Shown here: positions 7,390-16,992 of the stretch, in pieces | How the letters are laid out: every line of letters starts with the position of its first letter | How positions within the stretch are numbered: the stretch's first letter is position 1 | DNA from: Martinezella lusitana | GTDB taxonomy: Bacteria; Pseudomonadota; Alphaproteobacteria; Rhizobiales; Rhizobiaceae | Length of the DNA: 64,000 bases | NCBI RefSeq assembly: GCF_900094565.1 | Contig: NZ_FMAF01000011.1 | Coordinates: 1-64,000, forward strand | Direction of reading: 5' to 3' | The notes under the pieces: model-generated | What the model was told of the DNA's origin: nothing | Database searches by the model: none | The model's input: the letters and a program-made list of their open reading frames with translations, nothing else | Program-made: the position numbers and the translations under genes

Positions 7390-10300
7390 TCAAGCTGCCT
7401 CTGGCCTGGCGGCCGCTTCCTCGCGCGCCGTAGTCGCCAATTCCTCCTCAACGTCTCGAAGCTGCCGGCGCTTGTCGGTAAGCTCATCTGCAAATGCGAA
7501 TACGCCGCCTTCGCGCGAGCGATAGGCGCCAAGACGCCGCTCGGCTTCATGCAGTCGATGCCGATACCGCGCCTGTTCATCATCAAAGCCGGCAAGCGCG
7601 TGCTCCAGCCGCGAGATCGCGCCGATCGGCGTCACGGTGACGGCAAGATCGACCTCCTGGGTGGCGCCGGTACGCTGGAGGAGGGTGGCGTAGTGATAGC
7701 CGTCACCCTTACCGAACCGCTCGCCGGAATAGATCACATCGAAGCCGCCGATCGAAGCAATGGCGACATCACCCTCCTGTTGAAGCTGGACGAGGGTCAG
7801 GATTTCCTTCATCAGCGCCCGGCCGGCAAGCTTACGCTCCTCATAGGTCTCGCCCTTGACCACCATCACGAAGGCATCGCCAGCAGTCGGAATGAGCTGT
7901 TCGATGTCCCTGGCAATCTCGCCGATACGCCGGATCGAAACCTCGATGTCGCGCTCGGCATCACGGATCTGCCGGCGCACGGCATACTGATCGTCATCAT
8001 GAGCGGCGCGCAACCGTTCGAGCCGGGCAATGTCGGCCTCGAGCCCCGCCTTCTGCATTAGCCGTTCGTCACCGCTCGCGATCGCCTTGGCCATGGCGAA
8101 CTGGTTGACGGCTCCTTCGCCGAGGTCTTCCAAGCGGCGAATCGAAGTATCGCCTGAAAGTGCCGCGGCAATGAAGCGGGCCTTGCGCTCGTTGTTCTGC
8201 CACATAGCAGCGTCGAGCGAGCCCTGGGTGGCATAGGCGAAGATATCGACCTCGTCATGCTGATTGCCCTGGCGGACGATCCGGCCCTCGCGCTGTTCGA
8301 TCTGCGAGGGCAGCCAGGGAACGTCCAGATGATGCAGCGCCTTGAGACGAAGCTGCGCGTTGACGCCGGTCCCCATGGTCTCTGAAGAGCCGATGAGGAA
8401 GCGGACCTTGCCGGCGCGCACGTCGGCGAACAGACGCTGTTTCGCGTCGCTCTTCTTGTAATCCTGCATGAAGGCGATTTCGGATGGCGGAACGCCCATC
8501 CGGACGAGTTCGTCGCGGATCCATCGATAGGCGGAAAAGCCTCTCGTCTTCTCGACATTGATGGTGCCGAGATCGGAAAAGATCATCTGCGCCGCCCCGG
8601 GCAGATCGAACTGCTTGCCGTCCGGCCGCAAAAAGGTCCGTTGTGACGTCTCCTGCCAAATACGGAAGGCGTTCTGGACCAGCAGGTTGAGCTTGTTTTC
8701 CGGCTCGTTCTCGCTGTCGGGGTCGACCAGGCGGAGGTCAATGGCGGCATGGCGCCCATCGGTGATGACGGAGAGCAGAATGTCATCGCCGGGCTGCGCC
8801 GGCCCTTCGCGCATCTCGATCGCCTTGATACGGGCGTCGAGGATGGTCTGGTAGTTCTTGAAAGCCTGCGTCGGCTTGGCGGTGAGAATTTGCCGCCGGC
8901 CGGTGGAGATATCAGGCACCCTGACGTAATCGCGCAGATCCTCGGGCATCACCACGTCAGCGAAAGACCGGAACATGGCGATCAGTTCGGGGACGTTGAC
9001 GAAGGAGGCAAAGCGGCTGACAGGCTTGTATCTGCCCGACGGCTGGATCTCGAGTTCGGTCGTCGTGTCGCCGAAGGTCGAGGCCCAGGCGTCGAATTCA
9101 TGCAACCCGCGCTCGCGCAACGCGTCGGATCCGAGCAGGCGCTGGACCGAGAACATTTCGCCAAGCGTATTGGTGATCGGCGTGCCGGAGGCGAGAATCA
9201 AGGCCCGGCCGGGATTCTTCGTCTCGATGAAACGGGACTTGACGTAGAGGTCCCAGGCACGCTGCGAGCCGTTCGGATCGATGCCTTTCAACGTCGACAT
9301 GTTGGTGGCAAACGAAAGCTTGCGGAATTCCTGCGCCTCATCGACGATGATCTGGTCGACGCCGATTTCAGAGATCGTCAGCAGATCGTCCTTGCGGGTC
9401 GACAACGCCTCCAGCCGTTCCTTCAGACCTTCCTTGAGCCGCTCCAGCCGCTTGCGCGAGACCCGATCCTCGCTGTCGACCTTGGTCAGCAGATCCTCAT
9501 ATAGCTCCAGCTCGTCCTGGATCATCTGTTGCTCGAAGGCCGATGGCACGGCGATGAACCGGAATGCCGAGTGCGTGATGATGATGGCATCCCAGGTTGC
9601 TGTTGCAGCGCGGGACAGGAAGCGAGCGCGCTTGTCCTTCGAGAAATTGGTCTCGTCGGCGACGAGAATGCGGGCGTTGGGATAGAGCGCCAGGAATTCG
9701 CGGGCCGCCTGCGCCAGGCAATGGCCCGGCACCACCAGCATCGCCTTGGCGATCAGTCCGAGGCGGCGCTGCTCCATGATGGCGGCCGCCATCGTCATCG
9801 TCTTGCCGGCGCCGACGGCATGCGCCAGATAGGTCGCTCCCGACGAGATCATGCGCCAGATGCCACGCTTCTGGTGCCCATAAAGAATAAAGGCGCCAGA
9901 GGCGCCGGGAAGTTGGAGGTGGGAGCCGTCGAAGCGCCTGGGCGCGATGTTGTTGAAGCGGTCGTTATAGACCCGCGCCAGCCGGTCGGTACGATCGGGA
10001 TCGGTCCAGACCCAGTTCTGGAAGGCTTGCTTGATTTTCTGCAGCTTGTCGCGGGCGGCTTCGGTATCGACGACGTTCAGTACCCGCCGCTCGCCGTCTG
10101 CGTCCTTGAACACGTCGAAGATCTGCGGCACCCGGCTGTTCAGCGCATCGGCAAGCAGCTCGCCGGCGTGACGCCGGTCGGTGCCCCATTCCGATGTGCC
10201 GGCCGCCGTCCATCCGAGCTGTCGCGCCTCGACGGTCCATGAACCGAGCTCCGGCAAGTGGTGGATCCTGATCTCGGCGCCCATGGTCTCGTGGACGAAG

Positions 10301-12483
10301 TCGACGATATCGGTCGCTGGGATCCAGGGTGCACCCAGCCGAGCGGTGATGTCCGAGGGGCGTAGATCGGCGGGCTGTACTGCTTCAAGCCCCCGGACAT
10401 TGCGCTCGTAGACGGGATCCAACTCGGCCGCGGCTTTTGCGACCGCGAGTTTCGTGCGCACGGCGCCGGAGAGATAGGCGTCCGCGGTCTGCCAGGAGCC
10501 ATCGGCGGGATCGCGAAAGATGGCATCGCCAAGCTCGTGCCGAACGTCGTCGGTGTCGCGATGCAGGAGTTCGGCGATGTGGTCGAGGTCGATACGACCG
10601 CGCTCGTTGAGGACGACGGCCAAGGCATCGGCGGCCGAGGTGATGACCGGCGGGGCAGGGGGCGCGATGACGCGTTCGGAGAAAATCGCTCCGGGCCTGG
10701 CGGTATCGGTTTCGAGGTCATAGTCCTCGATCGACGCGACCAGCCAGCAATCCGGATCGTCGAGAAACGGAGCAAGGTTCGGGCGACGGTGAGTTTCGCG
10801 AACTTCTCCGCTCCCGTCATCCTCGCTGATAGACACCGTCGTATGATTGATCGGCCCGAAATCGCGCACGAAACTCGACCAGGCGACCCTGAGTCGCACC
10901 TGGCACTCGCGCCACGGTCGATCGAGTTCCTGGGCCTTCAGCACCTCGCGCACGGCGTCTCGGATCGGAATGAGCTTCTTGATGATCCGGACATGCTTTT
11001 CCCGAATGCCGTCGGCGCTGCGGCCACTGCGAATTTTCACCGCGACCGGTGCGCCATCGATCATCTGCATCAGGCCGTGCCTGGTGTCGAGGAAGAAGCT
11101 GCCCTCCCGAATCCGGCTTTGGTCAGGCTTCAGATCGAGGATTTCCGCCAGCTCTTCTTCGAGGTCGCGATCGATTTCGGTCGGTTCGCCATCGTAGATG
11201 CCCTCCGGAAGGCGCTCGATAGCCGCAAGAAGTACCGCCTCCAGGCTTTCGCCCGGCCGCGCCACGCAGGTATAGGTCTCGCCGAAGGGGCCGGAGACCA
11301 GGGCATGATCGCCGAGCACAGTATCCGCATGCTGCGCGAACCAGCGGTTCACACGGATGGCTCCGTCCTCCGCGGTCGCCGGGCGAATTTCCTCCAAATC
11401 AAGCCAGCCGAGATCGTTTGCGGCTTCGCCCGTCTTTCGTTTGCGAAAAAAAAGAATATCGACGACCACATCGGTGCCGGCTTCCCGCCGAAAACTGCCT
11501 TCGGGAAGGCGGATGGCGCCGATAAGGTCGGCGGTTTTTGCAACATGCGCCCGGCAGGTGCGGTCGGCCTTGTCCATGGTGCCGGCGCTGGTGACGAAGG
11601 CGGCGAGCCCGCCAGGTTTCAGGAGATCGATCGCCCGCGCGATGAAATAGTCGTGCAGCCTGAGACCGAGCGCGCGATAGTGCCGGTCGGAACGAACCGT
11701 GCGATCGGAGAAGGGCGGGTTGCCGATGGCAAGATCGTAGATCGCATTGAGGTCCGTGCGCGCGAAATCGCCGTTGATGATGCGCGCCTTCGGCTGCAGC
11801 AGTTTCGCGATGCGGGCCGTGACGGGATCGAGCTCGATGCCGGTGACGTAGCTCAGTTCGCGATACTGTTTCGGCATCAGCGCCGGAAACAGGCCTGTTC
11901 CGATCCCCGGCTCCAACACTCGGCCGCCGCGCCAGCCGAGACGATGAATGCCCGTCCAGATTGCCCGAATGACGAATTCAGGGGTGAAGTGTGCATATTG
12001 GGTGCAACGGGCGAGCGACGCGTATTCGCCCTCGCTGACCACTGTTTCCAGCGAGTTGCCGAGATCATCCCAACCTGTGCGGAAGTCGGTTTCCCCAGGC
12101 CGCCGGAACATGCCGTTTGCCAGCTCGCCGGCGCCGAAACCGGTGAAGCGGATCAGCCTCGCCTGGGCGGCCGGAGTCGCCGGCAGATTTTGCCTCTCGA
12201 TTTCGTTTGCGGTGAGGATGGCCGCGACATTGATGCGTGCTCGCTCCTTCCAGGTCGCGGCGAGATCGCGGTCGCCATCGTCGAGATAGAAGTTGGCGCG
12301 CTGCCCCTGCTTTCGCTGGACCGGCCGGTTGGTCGCCGGCAGAGCCCGCGCCGGAGAGGGTGGGGTCGGGTCGGGCTCGTCGTCGTTGGCGGCAAAACCG
12401 CCGAACGCCGTGACGCCAAGACCAAGTCCTGATGACAAAGCGCTGCTACCAAACATATCAAGGGTGAATGGATCGGTGCTCAT
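7390..12483 (-). CDS. Giant N6-adenine methylase / SNF2-like helicase plasmid protein, 1,697 aa
   Basis: A single 1,697-residue protein. Residues about 185-260 form an adenine-methyltransferase-like core: LEPGIGTGLFPALMP (motif I, SAM binding, near 189) and GNPPF (motif IV, near 254). Residues about 850-1,450 form an SF2/SNF2-type helicase: AHAVGAGKTMTMAAAIM (Walker A, near 888), DEAQEF (Walker B, near 1,048), LASGTPITNT (motif III) and QREGRIVRQGNQHDEVD (motif VI, near 1,396). The C-terminus is a charged helical, coiled-coil-like region. The combination resembles the 'DEAD-like helicase plus methylase' giants often found on conjugative plasmids and prophages, thought to protect or remodel incoming DNA. 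The start at 12483 (MSTDPFTLDMFGSS) is favoured over one 45 codons upstream because of the AAGGAGC just before it. Confidence 0.85.
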   Translation of the reverse strand: MSTDPFTLDMFGSSALSSGLGLGVTAFGGFAANDDEPDPTPPSPARALPATNRPVQRKQGQRANFYLDDGDRDLAATWKERARINVAAILTANEIERQNLPATPAAQARLIRFTGFGAGELANGMFRRPGETDFRTGWDDLGNSLETVVSEGEYASLARCTQYAHFTPEFVIRAIWTGIHRLGWRGGRVLEPGIGTGLFPALMPKQYRELSYVTGIELDPVTARIAKLLQPKARIINGDFARTDLNAIYDLAIGNPPFSDRTVRSDRHYRALGLRLHDYFIARAIDLLKPGGLAAFVTSAGTMDKADRTCRAHVAKTADLIGAIRLPEGSFRREAGTDVVVDILFFRKRKTGEAANDLGWLDLEEIRPATAEDGAIRVNRWFAQHADTVLGDHALVSGPFGETYTCVARPGESLEAVLLAAIERLPEGIYDGEPTEIDRDLEEELAEILDLKPDQSRIREGSFFLDTRHGLMQMIDGAPVAVKIRSGRSADGIREKHVRIIKKLIPIRDAVREVLKAQELDRPWRECQVRLRVAWSSFVRDFGPINHTTVSISEDDGSGEVRETHRRPNLAPFLDDPDCWLVASIEDYDLETDTARPGAIFSERVIAPPAPPVITSAADALAVVLNERGRIDLDHIAELLHRDTDDVRHELGDAIFRDPADGSWQTADAYLSGAVRTKLAVAKAAAELDPVYERNVRGLEAVQPADLRPSDITARLGAPWIPATDIVDFVHETMGAEIRIHHLPELGSWTVEARQLGWTAAGTSEWGTDRRHAGELLADALNSRVPQIFDVFKDADGERRVLNVVDTEAARDKLQKIKQAFQNWVWTDPDRTDRLARVYNDRFNNIAPRRFDGSHLQLPGASGAFILYGHQKRGIWRMISSGATYLAHAVGAGKTMTMAAAIMEQRRLGLIAKAMLVVPGHCLAQAAREFLALYPNARILVADETNFSKDKRARFLSRAATATWDAIIITHSAFRFIAVPSAFEQQMIQDELELYEDLLTKVDSEDRVSRKRLERLKEGLKERLEALSTRKDDLLTISEIGVDQIIVDEAQEFRKLSFATNMSTLKGIDPNGSQRAWDLYVKSRFIETKNPGRALILASGTPITNTLGEMFSVQRLLGSDALRERGLHEFDAWASTFGDTTTELEIQPSGRYKPVSRFASFVNVPELIAMFRSFADVVMPEDLRDYVRVPDISTGRRQILTAKPTQAFKNYQTILDARIKAIEMREGPAQPGDDILLSVITDGRHAAIDLRLVDPDSENEPENKLNLLVQNAFRIWQETSQRTFLRPDGKQFDLPGAAQMIFSDLGTINVEKTRGFSAYRWIRDELVRMGVPPSEIAFMQDYKKSDAKQRLFADVRAGKVRFLIGSSETMGTGVNAQLRLKALHHLDVPWLPSQIEQREGRIVRQGNQHDEVDIFAYATQGSLDAAMWQNNERKARFIAAALSGDTSIRRLEDLGEGAVNQFAMAKAIASGDERLMQKAGLEADIARLERLRAAHDDDQYAVRRQIRDAERDIEVSIRRIGEIARDIEQLIPTAGDAFVMVVKGETYEERKLAGRALMKEILTLVQLQQEGDVAIASIGGFDVIYSGERFGKGDGYHYATLLQRTGATQEVDLAVTVTPIGAISRLEHALAGFDDEQARYRHRLHEAERRLGAYRSREGGVFAFADELTDKRRQLRDVEEELATTAREEAAARPEAA

Positions 12484-12628
12484 CGAAAGCTCCTTGTGAG
12501 CGAGCGTCATCGATCCGCCGCAAGCGACAGTCGAGGAACGCGAAGGGGTGGAAGGGGCGCCTGCATGGGCTGCGCAGCTATCGTGGGCCGGGCGCGATTG
12601 CTTCGCGCACGGATGCAATCGGAAACTC

Positions 12629-13201
12629 TCAAGCCGCGATCGGCGAGGGGAGGTGGCGCAGTTGTACCGGCAGCTTGGCGGCGATCTCGTCGTCGCTGAG
12701 GCCTTCCAGCAGCTTCAGAACAGTGCCGTCTTTACCGCCGTAGATCATCACAGTGCGCTTGCCGCGCGAGGCCTCCGGCCAGCGCTCGTCCGCATAGCCG
12801 CGAAAGTCGTCCGCCGTGCTGCTCCAGATGTGCTCAAGGCGTTCCGCGCGCGTTAAAACCCGGACCGGGCGGTTCTCGCGCTCGATAATCGGAAGGCGCA
12901 TGGTCTCGACGGACGCTTTTTCGGAAAGGTCGCAATAGCCGTGAAAATAGCGGATCGCCTCATCGATCCGGAGTGCGAAGAACACTGATGTCACCGAACC
13001 GGTCAGGAACTCGCGCATCGCAAACATCGAACCGCAGATCCAGAGCGGCGGCAGGATTTCGAACCATTCGCCGTCATAGAGCGGTGTTGCGTCGTCTCCC
13101 CAACGGTTGGGCCGCTGGAGATGACGGTCGAACATGCGGAACATCTGCGGTCGGCTTGGGACGCCCTGGAAGACTTTTCGGATTGCGGGGTAGGGGTTCA
13201 T
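12629..13201 (-). CDS. DUF1419 domain protein, 190 aa
   Basis: A soluble 190-residue protein containing MFRMFDRHLQRPNRWGDDAT, LTGSVTSVFFALRIDEAIRY and GKRTVMIYGGKDGTVLKLLE, which from memory match DUF1419 proteins on rhizobial plasmids (function unknown). The ATG at 13201 sits five bases after GAAGGAG; a GTG two codons earlier would overlap that site and is less likely. The segment after YDGEWFEILPP may be shorter than in relatives that I remember, but I cannot check this. It is 63 bases downstream of the TOPRIM gene and about 145 bases upstream of the giant methylase-helicase, so the three may be co-transcribed. Confidence 0.7.
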   Translation of the reverse strand: MNPYPAIRKVFQGVPSRPQMFRMFDRHLQRPNRWGDDATPLYDGEWFEILPPLWICGSMFAMREFLTGSVTSVFFALRIDEAIRYFHGYCDLSEKASVETMRLPIIERENRPVRVLTRAERLEHIWSSTADDFRGYADERWPEASRGKRTVMIYGGKDGTVLKLLEGLSDDEIAAKLPVQLRHLPSPIAA

Positions 13202-13264
13202 CTGCACTCCTTCGGAGGTTTCGGGCCGAAGCGCGGCACTGTCCTATCGACCTTGCCTTCCTCT

Positions 13265-14296
13265 TCAGTCCTTCATGACCCCTTGGCTGCCGCCGCCATC
13301 GCGGCCGTCAGGGTCAAGGGCCGGCTCCGCCGGGCGAAGCCTCCCTTGACGCGGACGGCGCGCATGCGGCACGCCTCCTTCTTCCATCGTTTCCCTCTTT
13401 TCCTTTTCCCTGATCTTCAGGGTTTCGTTCCAATCCTCCTCGGACGGCCGAAGTCGAAGCCAGTCGCAGCCTGCATCGTCGGCAAGCGTCCGCAGCCGTT
13501 CGGCAAACATCTCGCCCTGCGGATTGGCGTCCGTCGCCGCTACCATCTGGACGGCGGGCTTCGCCGCTAACTTCCGCAACGCTGCCTCCGTGGTCGGCGA
13601 CCATCCGCCGCCAGTGCTGAGATAAAGCGTCCCCTCCCGCAAATCTTCGATCGCCGCGAGGCTCATGGCATCGATCGCCGCTTCCGTGACGGCCAGGCGC
13701 GAAGCGCTGTCCGAACCGAGACGGAAGAGAACCTTGGTTCCTCCGGATGCAAAACCCCGGTATTGCGGACCCCGCGCTTCCCAGCCGGTCAAGACCCCGG
13801 CCTGGTCCCGGTGCGCCGCCCACATGCTGCCTTGCGGGCCTTCGCGCAGAAGGTCGCCTTTGACGGTCGCTCGCAGCACGGTCGCTGGCAGATAGCGCTC
13901 GCCGTTGAGGTACCGCCACGACGAGGAACCAGGCCAGGGTCGCCTGCGGGACTGCCAACGATCGGGAAGAGAGAGGTCGGATCTCTGACCATCTTTCGCG
14001 GGCTGCCACTCCGGCCCCGTGATCTGAAACCCGACCAGAGCCGCGACCCGTTCTGCACCTTCGGGAAAACCGACCCGATCGAGATGCTCGACGAGCCGGA
14101 ACACATCGCCTTTCGCGTCGGACAGGGGATCGAACCACCCACGCCCTTCATAGGTGACGATAATGATCTCGCCGCCGCGGCGGAACTTGACTGCCCGTCG
14201 CGTGCTTTCCTTCGCGTCTATTGCAAAACCGGCATGCTCAAGCACTGCCGCACAACTGACCTGATCGCGCAGCGCTTCAATCTCTCTTCTCTTCAT
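13265..14296 (-). CDS. DUF3991/TOPRIM primase-like protein, 343 aa
   Basis: A 343-residue protein. The N-terminal third (RGWFDPLSDAKGDVFRLVEH, about residues 50-75) resembles the zinc-less CHC2/DUF3991-type primase fold. The middle carries a TOPRIM domain: TEAAIDAMSLAA with the catalytic-type Glu at about residue 203, and ATDANPQGE with the acidic pair near 254. Such proteins occur next to relaxase or plasmid replication genes and are presumed to act in DNA primer synthesis or processing. The last 50 residues are low-complexity, rich in Arg, Gly and Pro. It opens MKRREIEALRDQVS and is the upstream member of a run with DUF1419 and the methylase-helicase. Confidence 0.75.
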   Translation of the reverse strand: MKRREIEALRDQVSCAAVLEHAGFAIDAKESTRRAVKFRRGGEIIIVTYEGRGWFDPLSDAKGDVFRLVEHLDRVGFPEGAERVAALVGFQITGPEWQPAKDGQRSDLSLPDRWQSRRRPWPGSSSWRYLNGERYLPATVLRATVKGDLLREGPQGSMWAAHRDQAGVLTGWEARGPQYRGFASGGTKVLFRLGSDSASRLAVTEAAIDAMSLAAIEDLREGTLYLSTGGGWSPTTEAALRKLAAKPAVQMVAATDANPQGEMFAERLRTLADDAGCDWLRLRPSEEDWNETLKIREKEKRETMEEGGVPHARRPRQGRLRPAEPALDPDGRDGGGSQGVMKD

Positions 14297-14495
14297 TTTT
14301 CATTCCGATCGCCCAGCGATCGGCCTCCATAATCCTTCCTTGCCCGTCGGTTCACCGACGCCTTTCGGCAGGCCCCGAAGAGCAAAGACCGCAAGGGCGC
14401 GGCTGGCAATTGTCGGATCATGCAAGCTGACGTCGGACGCGGCGAAGCCCCCCTTGCGGCCTGCCGCTCGCAAGGGGCACCCACGCGGCGCCGGC

Positions 14496-14672
14496 TCAAT
14501 GAGCCGGCCATGGCGTATACTCGTGCACGATCGCCAGATCGTCGTCGGCGTCGATCTCGTCAGAAGGAAGGACGCCGTATTCTCCGTCGACCTCGAAGAG
14601 GGTGACCGGGACCATCAGGTCACGGGAAAGCTGGAGGGCGTGGGACTGTGCGAGAGAGAGATCGTGCGACAT
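14496..14672 (-). CDS. Small acidic plasmid protein, 58 aa
   Basis: 58 residues starting MSHDLSLAQSHALQLSRDLM, with GGAG and GAGG upstream of the ATG at 14672. The C-terminal half is very acidic (SDEIDADDDLAIVHEY). No family recognised. It lies about 200 bases upstream of the TOPRIM gene in the same direction and is the outermost gene of the minus-strand plasmid block. A role as a small DNA-mimic or regulatory protein would fit the acidity, but this is speculation. Confidence 0.5.
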   Translation of the reverse strand: MSHDLSLAQSHALQLSRDLMVPVTLFEVDGEYGVLPSDEIDADDDLAIVHEYTPWPAH

Positions 14673-15326
14673 TTGAGAGGCTCCTACGGGAGCGGGCCAA
14701 TTCCCGCTCGATGGCTCCTCAAAAGGCACGGGGTCCGGGCGCGATCACCGCGAGGCGAAGCCGACGCGGCCGCAGCTTGCTAGCGGACCCTTTATGGGTT
14801 GATCGTGGAAGATCCGGAACCGGGCCAGGACGCCATCACAGACAAGCGGGATTGGCTTGCTTCCGTTTGGGCCACCGTTCGACGCACGATTTTCGAGCTT
14901 CGTGCCAGGTCGTCGCTGCCCGCAGGCCGATTACTCGTGTCTTCGATTTAGCGGGTCAGGTGTTGGCTGAGCGAAGGACTCTGCGTCGCCGCGTGACCGA
15001 ATGTCGCGTCAGCTTCAGTCGTGGCACCGCCTAAGTTGCGATGAGTCGTGCCTTTCGCGGTTTGCGGAACCCGACCCTGCAAGCGAGAGCGATGGTGCCC
15101 GGAGACCGAATGCATAGTTCGCCGCCGACCCAATCTGTCCGCCAAATTTGATTCCCGGATGGCCGCGAAAGCGGGTGTCCACCCTCGGGCGGCACACGAG
15201 GACTGTCGCCGGATTTCTATCGCGGCGCGTTTCACATCAATAACCGAGCGGCACTCTGGATTGGCTTCCCCTTAAGCTCGGCATCACTTCGGTTCTCACT
15301 ATGATCACGCTCAAGAAGCGATGACA
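14673..15326. other. Boundary region between plasmid block and catabolic genes
   Basis: About 650 bases with no gene that I can support. Open frames on the minus strand (15235-14948) lack ribosome binding sites. No inverted terminal repeats or integrase remnants are visible. The functional character of the genes changes here from plasmid housekeeping to catabolism. Confidence 0.4.
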
Positions 15327-15968
15327 CTATTGAAGCCTATTACGGGTTCCCTCAGACAACTCCTTGAGGATCAGCGCGCAAGACGTCGCACCAGCATCCA
15401 GCACGCCGAGCGATCGTTCGCCCAGCCTGCTGGCTCGGCCGATCCGCGCGATCAAGTTCACCGTCGAATCGCGGCCACTTTCGGCTGCCGCAACGAGGAG
15501 TTCCAATGCCTCGTCGAAGGATTTCCCTTCTGATGTCGCATTGTCAAAAGCTTCAACAGCAGGCACCAACGTGTCAAGCAATGTCTTGTCGCCGACTTTG
15601 GCCGAACCAATTTGTTGAATACCCGTCAAGCCAGCATGCAGCATTCGGCTGAACGTCTTGTTGTCGATCTGGTCGACCTGATCGATCTGCTGGGCAAACT
15701 CGGTGAACATCACACCGTAAAGCGGACCCATAGATCCGCCGATCTCGGTCATCAGGACTGTTCCGAGGGTCTCAAGCGCTTTTGCGAGCGATAGCTCCTT
15801 GCCGCGTATCCGGTCGGCCACTAAACCGAAACCTTTCGCCATATTTATTCCGTGATCGCCGTCGCCAATCTTGCCGTCGATCTCGCTGAGGTAGGCGCGG
15901 TTATCGATGATCGCTCTTGCCATGGAGACTACGATTTCTCCGGCTGCCGCGTTATTCATTTTTTGCAT
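15327..15968 (-). CDS. dhaL: Dihydroxyacetone kinase, ADP/ATP-binding subunit DhaL
   Basis: A 213-residue DhaL-type protein, the usual length of the family. The Mg-nucleotide binding motif GDGDHGINMAKGF (about residues 35-47) supplies the Asp residues that bind two metal ions, and GGSMGPLYGVMF (about 77-88) matches the conserved nucleotide-contact loop. Together with DhaK it phosphorylates dihydroxyacetone or a related short ketose. No DhaM phosphotransfer gene is nearby, so ATP is the likely donor, as in the tetrulose kinases described in other bacteria (inference). It lies 10 bases after dhaK, with AAGGAGGG before the ATG at 15968; a second ATG three codons in is also possible. Confidence 0.88.
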   Translation of the reverse strand: MQKMNNAAAGEIVVSMARAIIDNRAYLSEIDGKIGDGDHGINMAKGFGLVADRIRGKELSLAKALETLGTVLMTEIGGSMGPLYGVMFTEFAQQIDQVDQIDNKTFSRMLHAGLTGIQQIGSAKVGDKTLLDTLVPAVEAFDNATSEGKSFDEALELLVAAAESGRDSTVNLIARIGRASRLGERSLGVLDAGATSCALILKELSEGTRNRLQ

Positions 15969-15978
15969 TGTTCCCTCC

Positions 15979-16971
15979 TTAAAGCGTCGCCGCGCAGCGA
16001 ACCTCGACCTCCAGTAGCGACTTTAGCTCTTCATCGAGCGCCATGACCGTCAAAGTCGCTCCAACCATCTCAAGAGACGTGAAGTAGTTACCAACATACG
16101 CTTTGTGGATCCTGAGGCCGCGGCCGGAGATTTCCTCCTCGACTGTGTCGAAGAGAATGTAAAGTTCGTTCAGCGGTGTCGCGCCAAGGCCAGATACCAG
16201 TACGGCCACTTCTGTCCCCGAGCCGAGATCATGATCATCCAGCACGATCTGGCACATATCCTTGGCGACCTCTGATGCGCTCTTGAGCGCTTCTACTCGC
16301 ACGCCCGGCTCGCCGTGATGGCCGATACCGACTTCAATGGTGCCAGGCTCGATCTGGAAGTTCGGATGTCCGACCGCTGGAAGAGTGCACGGCCCCAATC
16401 CGACACCGACCGAGCGGCAATTGTCGATGGCCTTCTGCGCTGCGTCACGAACCTCGGATAGGCTGGCGCCCATCGACGCTTTCGCTCCGCCGACCTTCCA
16501 CATGAAGATCTCTCCGGCAACGCCTCGGCGCTTCTCCCGCTCCTCGGCGGAGGCGGAGCACACGTCATCGTTCGCAACCACCGTGGCAACCTCGATGCCG
16601 TCCTTCGCGGCGAGTTTCATCGCCATTTTCACGTTCATGTTGTCTCCGGCATAATTTCCGTAGAGGACAACGACGCCGTTTCCACCATTCGCTTCGCGTA
16701 TGGCATCATGAAAGCTCTTTGCCGTTGGCGACGAAAACAGCTCGCCGACCGCGACCGCGTCGAGCATGTTGCGGCCTATATAGCCAATGAAGGCAGGCTC
16801 GTGTCCGGAGCCACCTCCAGTTACGACACCCACTTTTCCTTGCGCGGGCCGGTCAATCGCCGTCACCACGCGTTGGTTTTCGGCGAGGCGCACGATGTCT
16901 CGGTGTGCCTTCACAAAGCCCCTGATGGTATCTTCCACGACCTCATCGCGGTTGTTTACAAAACGTTGCAC
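15979..16971 (-). CDS. dhaK: Dihydroxyacetone kinase, substrate-binding subunit DhaK
   Basis: A 330-residue DhaK protein with the substrate-site loop GGGSGHEPAFIGYIG (about residues 52-66) and GIGHHGEPGVR, containing the His that forms a covalent hemiaminal with the ketone substrate. Length and motifs are normal for the family. It starts at a GTG (16971) preceded by GGAGGA. It follows a TIM-barrel isomerase by 21 bases and precedes dhaL by 10, so the three form an operon. Because the partner is an isomerase/epimerase, the natural substrate may be a four-carbon ketose such as erythrulose rather than dihydroxyacetone itself; sequence alone does not decide this. Confidence 0.9.
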   Translation of the reverse strand: MQRFVNNRDEVVEDTIRGFVKAHRDIVRLAENQRVVTAIDRPAQGKVGVVTGGGSGHEPAFIGYIGRNMLDAVAVGELFSSPTAKSFHDAIREANGGNGVVVLYGNYAGDNMNVKMAMKLAAKDGIEVATVVANDDVCSASAEEREKRRGVAGEIFMWKVGGAKASMGASLSEVRDAAQKAIDNCRSVGVGLGPCTLPAVGHPNFQIEPGTIEVGIGHHGEPGVRVEALKSASEVAKDMCQIVLDDHDLGSGTEVAVLVSGLGATPLNELYILFDTVEEEISGRGLRIHKAYVGNYFTSLEMVGATLTVMALDEELKSLLEVEVRCAATL

Positions 16972-16992
16972 TGCGTCCTCCTCCAGACACGG

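Noticed and set aside
10537..12432. 631-codon open frame on the plus strand
   Set aside because: It is entirely antisense to the methylase-helicase gene, whose domains are unmistakable. Long antisense frames are expected in GC-rich coding DNA.
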